NCBI RefSeq assembly: GCF_041435215.1
Contig: NZ_CP108394.1
Span: 2,604,001-2,668,000, forward strand
From: Streptomyces sp. NBC_01314
GTDB lineage: Bacteria; Actinomycetota; Actinomycetes; Streptomycetales; Streptomycetaceae
Direction: 5' to 3'
Length of the DNA: 64,000 nt
Part shown: piece by piece, positions 37,189-45,530 of the stretch
Position numbering within the stretch: position 1 is the first letter of the stretch
Layout of the letters: each line of letters opens with the position of its first letter
Made by a program: the position numbers and the translations under genes
Notes under the pieces: generated by a model
Databases searched by the model: none
What the model was told of the DNA's origin: nothing
The model's input: the letters and a program-made list of their open reading frames with translations, nothing else

Positions 37189-38394
37189 TCAGTGCTGCGA
37201 CGGCACCTGCTCGGGTTCGTCGTGCCGCGCGTGCGTGGGAGCACTGCTCCGGGCCACGGTCCGGCCGTGGCCGGAAGAGCCGTGGACAGCGAGGGCGATC
37301 AGGGGCAGCAGCGTCAGGGCCGCGATGACGGTGCCGACCAGGGGCGGGCCGGTCAGGCCGAGGGAGGAGTCCAGGGCCGTACCGGCGATCGCCGATCCGG
37401 CGGCGACGCCGACGTTGAAGGCGGAGGTGGTCAACGCTGAGGTGAGGGTGGGGGCGTCACCCGCGAAGCGCATGGCGAGGGCGGTGACGACCGGGTTGAC
37501 CGTGAAGCCGGTCAGGCCCATGAGGAAGACGAGGAGGGTGGCCGTCACCGGCTTGGTGGACAGCGGAATCATCAGGAGCAGGACCAGAGCGGTGGCCGCG
37601 GCGGCCGTGATGGTGGTGACCGTAGGACGTCGGTCACCCAGACGGCCTCCAACAACGGTGCCACCGAGGGCACCGACGCCGAAGGCGATCAGGACGAGCG
37701 GCACGGCGCCCGCGGGGACGCCTGCGCGGTCGGTCAGCAGCGGCGTGACATAGGTGTACGTCGCCAGCACACCGCCCATGATCAGCATCGCGGCGCCGAG
37801 CGCCAGCCACAGGCGCCCCTGTCGCAGCGCCCGGACCTCGGCCCGGATGGACACCTCGACGCGCTGCTCCTGGGCCGGGATGAAGCGGCCGATGAACACG
37901 GCGGCCAGGGCGGAGAGGACGGCCAGGGCCCAGAAGGGGCCGCGCCAGCCGGTGAACTGGGCGGCGAAGGAACCGATCGGCACACCGACGACGTTGGCCA
38001 GGGTCAAACCGCCGATCATGGCACCCGTGGCGCGGGTGGCATGGTGCGGTCCTGCGGCTGTGGTGGCGACGACGAAGCCGACGGACCAGAACGCTCCGGT
38101 GGCCAGGGCCGCGATGACCCGGGCGGCGAGGACAATCGTGAAGGAGGCGCTGAGGGCGGCGACCAGATGTCCGAGGCAGAACACGGACAGGGCCAGGATC
38201 AGCGTCTGGCGCTGGGGAAGGCGCAGGGTCGCCATCGCCATGGTCGGCGCACCGACGATCATGCCGACGGCGAAGGCGGTGATCAGCAGGCCGGCGTGGG
38301 AGACGCCGACTCCGAGGTCGCCGGCCAGTTCCGGCAGCAGGCCGGCGACGACGAACTCGGTGGTTCCCATCAGGAACGTGCCTGCGGCGAGCAC
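37189..38394 (-). CDS. MFS drug efflux transporter (DHA1/Cmx-like), probably 5'-frameshifted
   Basis: 401 residues from the GTG at 38394; twelve hydrophobic segments. TTEFVVAGLLPELAGDLGV and GMIVGAPTMA are typical of actinobacterial Cmx/AraJ-type exporters. The true start is probably ATG 38446, which has AAGGAGAG 9 nt upstream but reads out of frame: removing one C from the six-C run at ~38420 would give MPSASGTTPGKLPFVV joined to this protein, matching SKLPSVV in the paralog at 41939-43189. Either the gene is broken, the run is slippery, or translation starts at GTG 38394. The substrate is unknown. Confidence 0.85.
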   Translation of the reverse strand: MLAAGTFLMGTTEFVVAGLLPELAGDLGVGVSHAGLLITAFAVGMIVGAPTMAMATLRLPQRQTLILALSVFCLGHLVAALSASFTIVLAARVIAALATGAFWSVGFVVATTAAGPHHATRATGAMIGGLTLANVVGVPIGSFAAQFTGWRGPFWALAVLSALAAVFIGRFIPAQEQRVEVSIRAEVRALRQGRLWLALGAAMLIMGGVLATYTYVTPLLTDRAGVPAGAVPLVLIAFGVGALGGTVVGGRLGDRRPTVTTITAAAATALVLLLMIPLSTKPVTATLLVFLMGLTGFTVNPVVTALAMRFAGDAPTLTSALTTSAFNVGVAAGSAIAGTALDSSLGLTGPPLVGTVIAALTLLPLIALAVHGSSGHGRTVARSSAPTHARHDEPEQVPSQH

Positions 38395-38560
38395 CCGGAC
38401 GACGAAGGGCAGCTTGCCGGGGGGTGGTCCCGGATGCGGAAGGCATACGCGTGGTCTCTCCTTGCGTGGAGGTCGGCGGATCAGGGGGCCGCTGAAGCTG
38501 TCGCGGCGGTCAGCGGACCGCGTGGGCGGGGTCTCCGTGCGGGGCGGGCGGTGGGGTGGG

Positions 38561-39076
38561 TCAGGGCGCGGCTTCGATGGTGATCTCGTCGGCGGTGGCG
38601 AGTTGCTCGGTGCCGCCGTCGGCCATGCGCCCGAGGGGGACCAGCCCGGCCGCGTAGGGGGCGTCGCGGTAGTAGGTGGCGAGCTGGCCCCAGGGCGCGT
38701 AGTACGCCAGGTCGCCGAGCTTGGGGTCGGCGCCTTCCGGGGCGCCGGAGGTGGACAGGCTTCGGGGCAGGTCGGCGATCTTCTCGGCCTGGTGGAAGTC
38801 GCGCAGGGGCAGGGTGATAGGGAGCTGGGCGGCGAAGTCCCGGGCGGTGGCGCTGTCGTTCAGGGTGGCGGCGATGTGGTGGCCGTTGAGGATGAGCCGG
38901 ATGTTCATGGCGGTGGTCCTGCCGGACTGTGCGGTGGCGGCCGGGGCCGTCGAAACCTGTGGCAACGCGGGCTCGGAGGGGGAGGACGGGGAATCGTTGG
39001 TGCAGGCGGTCACGGCCAGCAGCAGAGCGGCGGCCGGGATCACGTGGGCGAGAGTGCGGAGGGGTGCCGGGTTCAC
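38561..39076 (-). CDS. Cyclophilin-like-fold lipoprotein
   Basis: 171 residues if started at the GTG at 39076 (VNPAPLRTLAHV). A lipoprotein signal ends in VTAC, with Cys as the likely lipidation site. After a Ser/Pro/Ala linker, the domain MNIRLILNGHHIAATLNDSA, DFAAQLPITLPL and DLAYYAPWGQLATYY matches bacterial cyclophilin-like-fold proteins (cyclophilin_like family), usually of unknown function. The ribosome site is weak. The frame is continuous with the tail of the SDR pseudogene upstream, so the gene may now be read as part of a longer open frame. Confidence 0.72.
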   Translation of the reverse strand: MNPAPLRTLAHVIPAAALLLAVTACTNDSPSSPSEPALPQVSTAPAATAQSGRTTAMNIRLILNGHHIAATLNDSATARDFAAQLPITLPLRDFHQAEKIADLPRSLSTSGAPEGADPKLGDLAYYAPWGQLATYYRDAPYAAGLVPLGRMADGGTEQLATADEITIEAAP

Positions 39077-39577
39077 GAGGTCGTCCAGTGGCTGGTCGGG
39101 CAGGGGGTCGGCGTGGTGGCGGAAGCCGTCGCGCTTGGTGTGGATGTCGTACAGGCGCTGAGCCAGGGCGTCGGGGCCGCTGTGTTCGGCGTCAGGGCGG
39201 ATGGCTCCGGGGGTGATCAGTTGCGCGGCGTGGATGTTCTCGGGCGCGGGGTGTCGTGGAGCATGCGGGCGTAGGCGCTCTCGGCGGCGAACGCGATCGA
39301 GGTGTCGGCCACCTTCGGGTTGGGTCGTACGGCGCTGGAGCCGTTGACGAACAGCACGGTGCGGTGCCGCGGCCGAGGGCACGCATGCCGGGCAGGACGG
39401 CGTTCACGCAGGTGACGGGGCCCTTGACGGAGAAAGCGAGCGGGGCGTCGAGGACGTCGGCGGTGGTGTCGAGGACGTCGGCGGTGAAGCCGCGGGCCTG
39501 GACGTTGTCACGGGCTGGGTCGGCCGTCAGACCGTCCAGCTTCTCCGCGTTGCGGGCGACGGGGAGAAGGTCGTCAT
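39077..39577 (-). pseudogene. SDR-family oxidoreductase, decayed
   Basis: Three frames together recover an SDR like the intact one at 56828-57496: ARNAEKLDGLTADPA, VNAVLPGMRALGRGT; then in a second frame TVLFVNGSSAVRP and SIAFAAESAYARMLHDT; then in a third PENIHAAQLITPGAI and HTKRDGFRHHADPLPDQPLD. The N-terminal glycine motif and part of the centre are missing. It follows the alcohol dehydrogenase gene on the same strand. Confidence 0.8.
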
Positions 39578-39633
39578 GGTCAGTCCTTGTGCGAGCGGCG
39601 GGCACCGGTCCGGGCCCCCGCCTGCGTGCGGCC

Positions 39634-39681
39634 CCGGGTGTGGACGCGTCTGTGGTCCCGGGTGTGGACGCGTCTGTGGTC
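39634..39681. repeat. Two tandem copies of a 24-bp repeat at the 3' end of the ADH gene
   Basis: Copies at 39634-39657 and 39658-39681 share CCGGGTGTGGACGCGT and CTGTGGTC. The second copy overlaps the alcohol dehydrogenase stop codon. Confidence 0.8.
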
Positions 39682-40696
39682 AGGGCTTGAGGAGGGCCTT
39701 GATGGCGCGGCGCTCGTCCATCGCCTTGTAGCCTTCGGCGACCTGTTCCAGGGGCAGGGTGAGGTCGAAGACCTTGCCCGGGTTGATCCGGCCGGACAGG
39801 ACGCGGTCGATCAGGTCGGGCAGGAAGCGGCGGACGGGTGCCGGACCGCCGCGCAGGCCGACGTGGGAGAAGAACAGCTCCTGGCCGTCGATGGCCACGT
39901 CGTGCGGGACACCGACGAAACCGACGTTGCCGCCGGGCCGGGCGGAACTCAGAGCCTGCCGCATCGCCTCGGAGGTGCCGACGCACTCCAGCACGGAGTC
40001 GGCGCCGAGGCCGCCGGTGAGGTCCTTGACGCGGGCGATGCCTTCGTCGCCGCGTTCGCTGACGATGTCGGTGGCGCCGAACCCCAGGGCGAGCTTCTGC
40101 CGGGTCTCATGGCGGCTCATGGCGATGATCCGCTCGGCGCCGAGTTCCTTCGCGGCGATCACACCGCACAGACCGACCGCTCCGTCGCCGACGACGACGG
40201 CGGTGGAGCCGGGCTTCACCTCGGCGGCGAGAGCGGCGTACCAGCCGGTGCCCATCACGTCGGAGACGGCGAGCAGGCCCGGCACGAACGCACCGTCCGG
40301 GTGCTCGTCGGTGGCGACGAGGGTGCCGTGCGCGTTGGGGATGCGCACGTAGTCGGCCTGACAGGTGCTCATGAACTCGCGGTGCAGACAGGAGGACTGC
40401 CAGCCGTTCAGGCAGTTCACGCAGGTGTTGTCCGACGTGGCGAAGGAGCCGACCACGAACTGGCCCGGTCTGACGTCGGCGACCTCGCTGCCGACCTCCT
40501 CGACGATGCCGACGTACTCGTGCCCCATCGGGTGCGGGTCGCCGATGGGTTCCGCGCCGCGGTAGGGCCACAGGTCCGAGCCGCACACGCAGGTGGCGAC
40601 CGTACGGATGATCGCGTCGGTCGGCTGGATGATCTTCGGGTCGTCGAGGTCTTCGAAGCGCACGTCGCCGGGGGCGTGGATGACTGCTCCGTGCAT
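39680..40696 (-). CDS. Zinc-dependent alcohol dehydrogenase (threonine-dehydrogenase-like)
   Basis: 338 residues of the medium-chain dehydrogenase family. Catalytic zinc ligands lie in CVCGSDLW and GHEYVG; a structural-zinc cysteine cluster is present (CVNCLNGWQSSC). The NAD(P)-binding segment is VVVGDGAVGLCGV. Sequence is close to the zinc-dependent dehydrogenases widespread in actinomycetes, with substrates ranging from alcohols to formaldehyde adducts. It is divergent from the XRE regulator across a gap containing direct repeats, so that regulator probably controls it. Confidence 0.93.
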   Translation of the reverse strand: MHGAVIHAPGDVRFEDLDDPKIIQPTDAIIRTVATCVCGSDLWPYRGAEPIGDPHPMGHEYVGIVEEVGSEVADVRPGQFVVGSFATSDNTCVNCLNGWQSSCLHREFMSTCQADYVRIPNAHGTLVATDEHPDGAFVPGLLAVSDVMGTGWYAALAAEVKPGSTAVVVGDGAVGLCGVIAAKELGAERIIAMSRHETRQKLALGFGATDIVSERGDEGIARVKDLTGGLGADSVLECVGTSEAMRQALSSARPGGNVGFVGVPHDVAIDGQELFFSHVGLRGGPAPVRRFLPDLIDRVLSGRINPGKVFDLTLPLEQVAEGYKAMDERRAIKALLKP

Positions 40697-40802
40697 GGGG
40701 CATTTCCTTCGGTGCGAGTGTCGATGTGCGCAGCCGGAGTCAGGAACGGCTGCTCACGGTCGAGCCTCACACTTGAGGGCAGGCGGGAAAAGCGGAGAAA
40801 TT

Positions 40803-40828
40803 CATCCTGGGAAGGGAACATCCTGGGA
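40803..40828. promoter_or_regulatory. Direct repeat CATCCTGGGA x2
   Basis: Copies at 40803-40812 and 40819-40828, 16 nt apart, lie between the divergent ADH and XRE genes, ~40 bp from the XRE start. Spacing near 1.5 helical turns fits dimer binding. The region around it is AT-richer. Confidence 0.45.
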
Positions 40829-40865
40829 GTGTTTTCTCCCCCCTTCGACGGGTGGGATCGGTGTC

Positions 40866-41747
40866 ATGCTGGGCAGCATGACCGCCAACGTCCCCCTCAA
40901 TGAGCTGGGAGAATTCCTCAAGAAGCGCCGCTCCGAGCTGAGCCCGCGAACGGTCGGTCTCCCCGAGACCGACAGGGCCCGCCGGGTGGAGGGACTTCGC
41001 CGCGAGGAGGTCGCCCAGCTCGCCAGCATCAGCACCGACTACTACACCCGCCTCGAACAGGGCCGCATGCAGGCATCGGCACCCGTGTTGGACGTCCTCG
41101 CCCGCGTGCTCCATTTGGACGACGACGAGCGCGGCTACCTCTTCCAGCTCGCGGGCAGGACCAGCACGCGCGCCCGGCGACGTGGTCGGCAGAAGGTCCA
41201 GCCGCAGCTGCAGCGGGTCCTGGACGACCTCACCGCCACTCCCGCCGTCGTGCAGGGCCGGCGCGGGGACATCCTGGCCTGGAACGCGCTGGCCGCCGCC
41301 CTGGTCACCGACTTCTCCCGCATCCCGGAGAAGCACCGCAACTACCCGCGGATCATCTTCACCGATCCCGCCATGCGCACCCTGTACGCCGACTGGGAGA
41401 CCTCGGCACACATCTCCGTGGCCCAACTGCGGATGGAGGCCGCGAAGTATCCCGAGGACCCTCGCCTGATCGAGCTGGTCGGTGAACTCTCCATGCGTGA
41501 CCAGCAGTTCGCCCGCTGGTGGGGCGATCACCACGTCGCCGCCCGCACCGTGGGCACGAAAACCCTCAACCACCCCGCCGTCGGCGAACTCGTCCTCGAC
41601 TGGGACACCCTCACCGCCAACACCGACCCCGACCAGCACCTCACCGTCTGGACCGCCGCCCCCGGCTCCCCCACCCACGAACGGCTCCGCATACTGGCCT
41701 CCTGGGCCGCCGACCAGGATCTGCCGGCCTCCTCGCCCCTCGGCTGA
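40866..41747 (+). CDS. XRE-family regulator with MmyB-like ligand domain
   Basis: 293 residues from the ATG at 40866; ATG 40878 is possible. The N-terminal helix-turn-helix is typical (LGEFLKKRRSELSP, RRVEGLRREEVAQLASISTD, YYTRLEQGR). The C-terminal half is an MmyB-like domain (LAWNALAAALVTDFS, NYPRIIFTDP, DWDTLTANTDPDQHLTVWTA). These regulators usually control one divergent oxidoreductase or transporter gene; here the zinc ADH. The last ~58 codons are duplicated as a fragment at 30268-30444. Confidence 0.93.
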   Translation: MLGSMTANVPLNELGEFLKKRRSELSPRTVGLPETDRARRVEGLRREEVAQLASISTDYYTRLEQGRMQASAPVLDVLARVLHLDDDERGYLFQLAGRTSTRARRRGRQKVQPQLQRVLDDLTATPAVVQGRRGDILAWNALAAALVTDFSRIPEKHRNYPRIIFTDPAMRTLYADWETSAHISVAQLRMEAAKYPEDPRLIELVGELSMRDQQFARWWGDHHVAARTVGTKTLNHPAVGELVLDWDTLTANTDPDQHLTVWTAAPGSPTHERLRILASWAADQDLPASSPLG

Positions 41748-41801
41748 CCGCTACGGGCCGCCGCGTGGCAGGAGCGGCCGGTGGATCGTGACTGGGGCCT
41801 G

Positions 41802-41946
41802 TCACAGCGGCAGACCCGCGATCTGGTCGGTGTGGGCGATGAGCTCCACGGCGATGGACATTCCCGTTTCCTCGGGTGCGCGCATCGAGATCAAGGCCGA
41901 TCGGCGAGCGCCGCATCAAGAGCTCCTCTGCGAGGTCTTCAGACAC
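41802..41946 (-). pseudogene. XdhC C-terminal remnant
   Basis: Leftward from 41946 the frame reads MRRSPIGLDLDART, then shifts by one base to PEETGMSIAVELIAHTDQIA and GLPL before a stop. Only the XdhC Rossmann tail is recognisable; compare RSPIGLDLGARTPEETAVSI in the intact gene at 34903-36048. It overlaps the last codons of the MFS gene. Confidence 0.8.
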
Positions 41947-43189
41947 TGTCCTGATGGCCGGCCTCTACGGACTGATCTGCGGGACTTCCCGGCCCGGGCA
42001 GTGGTACGCCGGAACAGGTGGCGCGCATCAGCCCGAGGGCCGTCAACGGTACGAGGGTGAGTGCGGCAGCGACCGCGCCGACCAGCGGTGGCCCTGCCTG
42101 CCGAAGTGACGACGCCAGGGCGATACCCGCCACTGCGGAGCCGATGGCGATACCCACGTTGGACGCCGAACTGCCCAGCGCGGAGGCCAGCGTGGGCGCG
42201 GAACCGGCGAAGCGCATGATCAGCGCGCCGAGCACCGGGGCCGCGGCAAAACCGGTCACCCCCATGACCGTCACAAGCACCACGGTCGCCACCGGGCTCG
42301 TGGACAGAAACACCAGCAAGAACAGGACCACCGTGCTGGCGGCGGCGGCCGTGATGAGCGTGGCGAGCGGTCGACGGTCACCCAGGCGTCCGCCGACCGT
42401 GGTGCCCAGCAGGGCACCCAGGCCGTAACCGGTCAGGACCAGGGGCACCGCCCATGCAGGAATCCCGGCGCGCTCGGTGAGCAGGGGCGAGATGTAGGTG
42501 TAGGTCGCCAGGACGCCTCCCAGAAGCAGGGCCGTGGCGCTCAGCACCAGCCAGACCCGGCCCTGGCGCAGCACGGTCAGCTCCGCCCGCACGGAGCGCC
42601 TCTCGCACCGCTCCTCGTCAGGGATGAAACGGCCGATGACCACCGCGGCACCGGCCGACAGAGCGGCCAGCACCCAGAACGGCCCTCGCCAGTCCGACAC
42701 CTGGCCCAGCCACGAGCCCAGCGGTACGCCGGCGACATTGGCGAGGTTCATTCCCCCCAGCAGCAGGCCCAGGGCCCGTGAGGTCGCCGCTGGTCCCGCC
42801 GCGGTCGTCGCAACGACCGCCCCGACGCACCAGAAGGCACCTGTGGCCAGTGCGGTCACCACGCGGGCCGCGAGCACAACGGTGAAGGACGAGCTGAGCG
42901 CGGCGACCACATGGCCGAGGGCGAAGACGACGAGCGCGAGGATCAGTGTGGACCGCCGCGGCAGGCGCAGCGTCGCGATCGCCATCACCGGCGCCCCGAC
43001 GATCATGCCCGCCGCGAACGCCGTGATCAGCAGGCCCGCGTGGGACACGCTGACACCCAGATCGTCGCCGATCTCGGGCAGCAGGCCCGCGATGACGAAT
43101 TCGGTGGTGCCCATCAGAAAGGTCCCGGCGGCCAGTACCAGGACGACCGAAGGAAGCTTGCTGGAGCGGTCGCGGAGCAAGGGTGGCAT
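41939..43189 (-). CDS. MFS drug efflux transporter (DHA1/Cmx-like), paralog
   Basis: 416 residues from the ATG at 43189 (MPPLLRDRSSKLPSVVLVLA). Twelve hydrophobic segments; TTEFVIAGLLPEIGDDLGV and GMIVGAPVMAIATLRLPRR are family motifs. It is a close paralog of the transporter at 37189-38394, with most segments aligning without gaps. Its C-terminus (PADQSVEAGHQDSV) runs into the XdhC relic, so the natural end may have been lost. It is likely a proton-coupled exporter of a small lipophilic compound. Confidence 0.9.
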   Translation of the reverse strand: MPPLLRDRSSKLPSVVLVLAAGTFLMGTTEFVIAGLLPEIGDDLGVSVSHAGLLITAFAAGMIVGAPVMAIATLRLPRRSTLILALVVFALGHVVAALSSSFTVVLAARVVTALATGAFWCVGAVVATTAAGPAATSRALGLLLGGMNLANVAGVPLGSWLGQVSDWRGPFWVLAALSAGAAVVIGRFIPDEERCERRSVRAELTVLRQGRVWLVLSATALLLGGVLATYTYISPLLTERAGIPAWAVPLVLTGYGLGALLGTTVGGRLGDRRPLATLITAAAASTVVLFLLVFLSTSPVATVVLVTVMGVTGFAAAPVLGALIMRFAGSAPTLASALGSSASNVGIAIGSAVAGIALASSLRQAGPPLVGAVAAALTLVPLTALGLMRATCSGVPLPGPGSPADQSVEAGHQDSV

Positions 43190-43329
43190 GTGGCGGAGTT
43201 CTCTTCCAGAGCGGATTGCGATGATCCGCGAGCAGCGCGGACGCCGCACAGCCTCGCACCGGACATCCGTTCTGTGAGGGGGAGGAATTTCTCCCTTGCC
43301 GAATATGGAAAACTGGCATTCCGATCAAG

Positions 43330-43760
43330 CGCTCGGCCCCGGAAGTACCCATGGAGCTTGGCAATCTCCTGAGCAGCCCGCACGGCCTCGTCCCTCGTGC
43401 AGCCGTCCGACTGCCGTACGAATCCCTCCCTGCCAAGATCCTCCATGAGCACTGAACCGGCGTCGCCCGCAGTGCAGCACCCACGGCACCGCAGCCGCTC
43501 CCGCGAGGCCGAGTTCGTAGAACCTCTGTTCCACCGCCGCGAAGGCCTCTCCCTCGGCCACCCGCGGAAGCGGAGTCTTCAGCACGAGCGACCCAGGGGA
43601 AGCACCGTTGTCACCCGTGTACGAGACGAGCAGCCGACGTACCTGCCCGACCAACCCCGAACCGGTCAGTCCCCCGTCTTCGAGACCGCTCACGCTCCTG
43701 TTCCCGGGAAGCAGGCCCGCTCGGCGCGGAGACCTCGCAACCATGCCAGTGCTGGGGCGC
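43330..43760 (-). pseudogene. Aminoglycoside-phosphotransferase-like gene, decayed
   Basis: One frame gives VRRLLVSYTGDNGASPGSLV and LKTPLPRVAEGEAFAAVEQR, FYELGLA; after a frameshift near 43460 another gives LMEDLGREGFVRQSDGC and AVRAAQEIAKLHGYFRG. Together these are the N-lobe and hinge of a phosphotransferase-fold kinase. The catalytic loop (HGD) and the rest are absent. Confidence 0.7.
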
Positions 43761-43915
43761 CATTCCTGGACCGTGTGACGTGTCAATTCGCCCTCCAGCC
43801 GATCATGACGATCGTCAGGCTGTCCAGGCACAGTGATACGGCGTCAGCTCCACATTCGTCGCTCGGCATACTCTGCCCGGCACGAACAGTGGCATCGACA
43901 GACAGGTTGACCTCC

Positions 43916-44449
43916 ATGCGGTACTTCGACTCGGACATCCTCACCGTGGCCGACGAGCTCACCGACGCGTACGTCGAGATCTTCACGGCCCCACCCTGGC
44001 ATCAGCGGGATCCCGATGCGACACGCTCGGCGTTCCGGGAACGCTTGGAGACAGATGCCCGCCGCTCGGGATTCCGGGCAGTTCTCGCTGTATCTGCTGA
44101 CGGCGAGGTGGACGGTTTCGCCACTGGCTGGCTCACCCAAGCCCCGTTCCGCACCGATCGGGCCTACGGAAAGGTGATACGTCGACTCGGCGCGGACTGG
44201 GTGGAGGAGTTTCTGGTCGGCAGCTTCGAAATCGACGAGTTGGGTGTCCGTTCGCGGGCCCGGGGCACAGGTCTGGCGCGACTCCTGCTGTCCGCCATCA
44301 CCACCACCGCTCCCCACGGCCGGGCGTGGCTGCTGACCTGGAGCGAGGCACTCGACACCCTCGCGTTCTACCGCCACCTCGGCTGGCAGGAGCCCGACCC
44401 TCTTCCCGGCTCCGAGACCGACATCGTGGTGTTCCAGGCACCGGGCTGA
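43916..44449 (+). CDS. GNAT-family N-acetyltransferase
   Basis: 177 residues from the ATG at 43916. The sequence shows a GNAT pattern: an N-terminal YVEIFTAPPWHQRD segment, strand FRAVLAVSADGEVDGFATGW, the acetyl-CoA-binding loop SRARGTGLARLLLSA (R/Q-x-x-G-x-G/A type), and AFYRHLGWQEP near the end. Such enzymes acetylate amines; the substrate cannot be predicted. It stands alone between two decayed stretches. Confidence 0.88.
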   Translation: MRYFDSDILTVADELTDAYVEIFTAPPWHQRDPDATRSAFRERLETDARRSGFRAVLAVSADGEVDGFATGWLTQAPFRTDRAYGKVIRRLGADWVEEFLVGSFEIDELGVRSRARGTGLARLLLSAITTTAPHGRAWLLTWSEALDTLAFYRHLGWQEPDPLPGSETDIVVFQAPG

Positions 44450-44929
44450 TCCTGCGGAAGCCCGGTCAGCGGCGTGCAGGTTCCCCGATCCGGGATGCGG
44501 CGAAGCGCACCGGGGCCCGGAACCTTGAGGGCCGGCCCCTCCCTCACCGGGCCCGTCGGTCATTCGGCGACGTCAACTCCGTAGCCGCGAACGAGGTCAG
44601 CCAGATCATGGTGGGTCTTGGTCCTGGGCGGCCCTCACGAGGCAGCCGCGGAAGCACGTGGTCAGGCCGTGGCTCTCGGCGCTTCCGCAGCCGTCAACCT
44701 GTCGGCCAGTGTGTCCGACGTCGTCGCGCTTCCCGGTGGTGAAGCAGACCGGCGCATGAGTCGCATCGCCGCCCTTGGCCTTCCTGTGCACAGCGCCGAC
44801 TGGAGGCTCGTCGGCAGTGAACTCCGCAACCAGGTCGGGCCGTACGGGTGGTAACTCAGTCCGCACGACCGGAATGGCGGTAGCCTACAATTAACTGTCC
44901 ATGGAAGATGATTCTTCGGAAGATGAGTG
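44450..44929. other. Region with no confidently recognised gene
   Basis: 480 bp. An open frame at 44618-44854 (78 codons, ending DWRLVGSELRNQVGPYGW) looks mildly protein-like, but I do not recognise it and it has no ribosome site; it may be another relic. The right end has the TCCATGGAA motif (44898-44906) in an AT-rich promoter-like stretch. Confidence 0.45.
44898..44906. promoter_or_regulatory. MarR box candidate upstream of marR
   Basis: TCCATGGAA, ~25 bp before the MarR start. The same 9-mer is the core of the perfect palindrome at 47006-47019, which precedes the VOC gene. Confidence 0.4.
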
Positions 44930-45445
44930 ATGGCTGACGCCGACCTGAAGCTGCTGTACCGGGAACTGGTCTCGCTGGAGATCGAGTTGTGGGACGGCAT
45001 CGAGGGGCGACTACGGGCCGAGTACGACCTGGCGCTGACCTCGTTCGAGGTACTGCACCTGCTGCTGCGGCGGCCCGGGCGGCGGATCCAGGACATCGCG
45101 GAGGCGTTCTCGATCACGGTGGGCGGCACGAGCAAGGTGGTCGACCGCTTGGAGGCGGCGGGACTGTGCGAGCGGCGGGCCAATCCGAACGACCGCCGTT
45201 CCTCGATCGTCGAGCTGACGTCCGAGGGGCGGAAGCTGGTGGACGGGGCACTGAAGGTCTTCGAGGAAGAGCTGGAACTGCGGATCGGGTCGGTGATTCC
45301 CGAGCACTCCGTACGCGAGGTGACCGCGGTCCTCAGCACGCTGCGGGCAGCCGGACGCGCCCTGAACGCGGAGCGGAGGGGCGCTGGGAAGTCGCCGGTG
45401 CCGGCCGTGCGGGCGCCGAAGCAGTCCGGCCGACCGGCATCGTGA
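44930..45445 (+). CDS. MarR-family transcriptional regulator
   Basis: 171 residues from the ATG at 44930 (GTG 44927 also possible), behind GGAAGA. A MarR winged helix: TSFEVLHLLLRRPGRRIQDI, ITVGGTSKVVDRLEAAGL, then the wing DRRSSIVELTSEG. The C-terminal tail is Lys/Arg/Pro-rich. The TCCATGGAA motif upstream, matching a palindrome 2.1 kb away, suggests autoregulation and control of the minus-strand VOC/SnoaL/PPOX set. The ligand is unknown. Confidence 0.9.
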   Translation: MADADLKLLYRELVSLEIELWDGIEGRLRAEYDLALTSFEVLHLLLRRPGRRIQDIAEAFSITVGGTSKVVDRLEAAGLCERRANPNDRRSSIVELTSEGRKLVDGALKVFEEELELRIGSVIPEHSVREVTAVLSTLRAAGRALNAERRGAGKSPVPAVRAPKQSGRPAS

Positions 45446-45530
45446 GCGGCGACGGCTCCGCAGTGCCCGTGGGCTGACGGGCCGGGGCCGGACGAACACC
45501 ACTCCCGGCCCGGGCCCGTCGGCCCACGAT

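Noticed and set aside
44618..44854. 78-codon open frame as a real gene
   Set aside because: No ribosome site, no recognised family, and it lies in a decayed stretch; noted as unrecognised rather than called.
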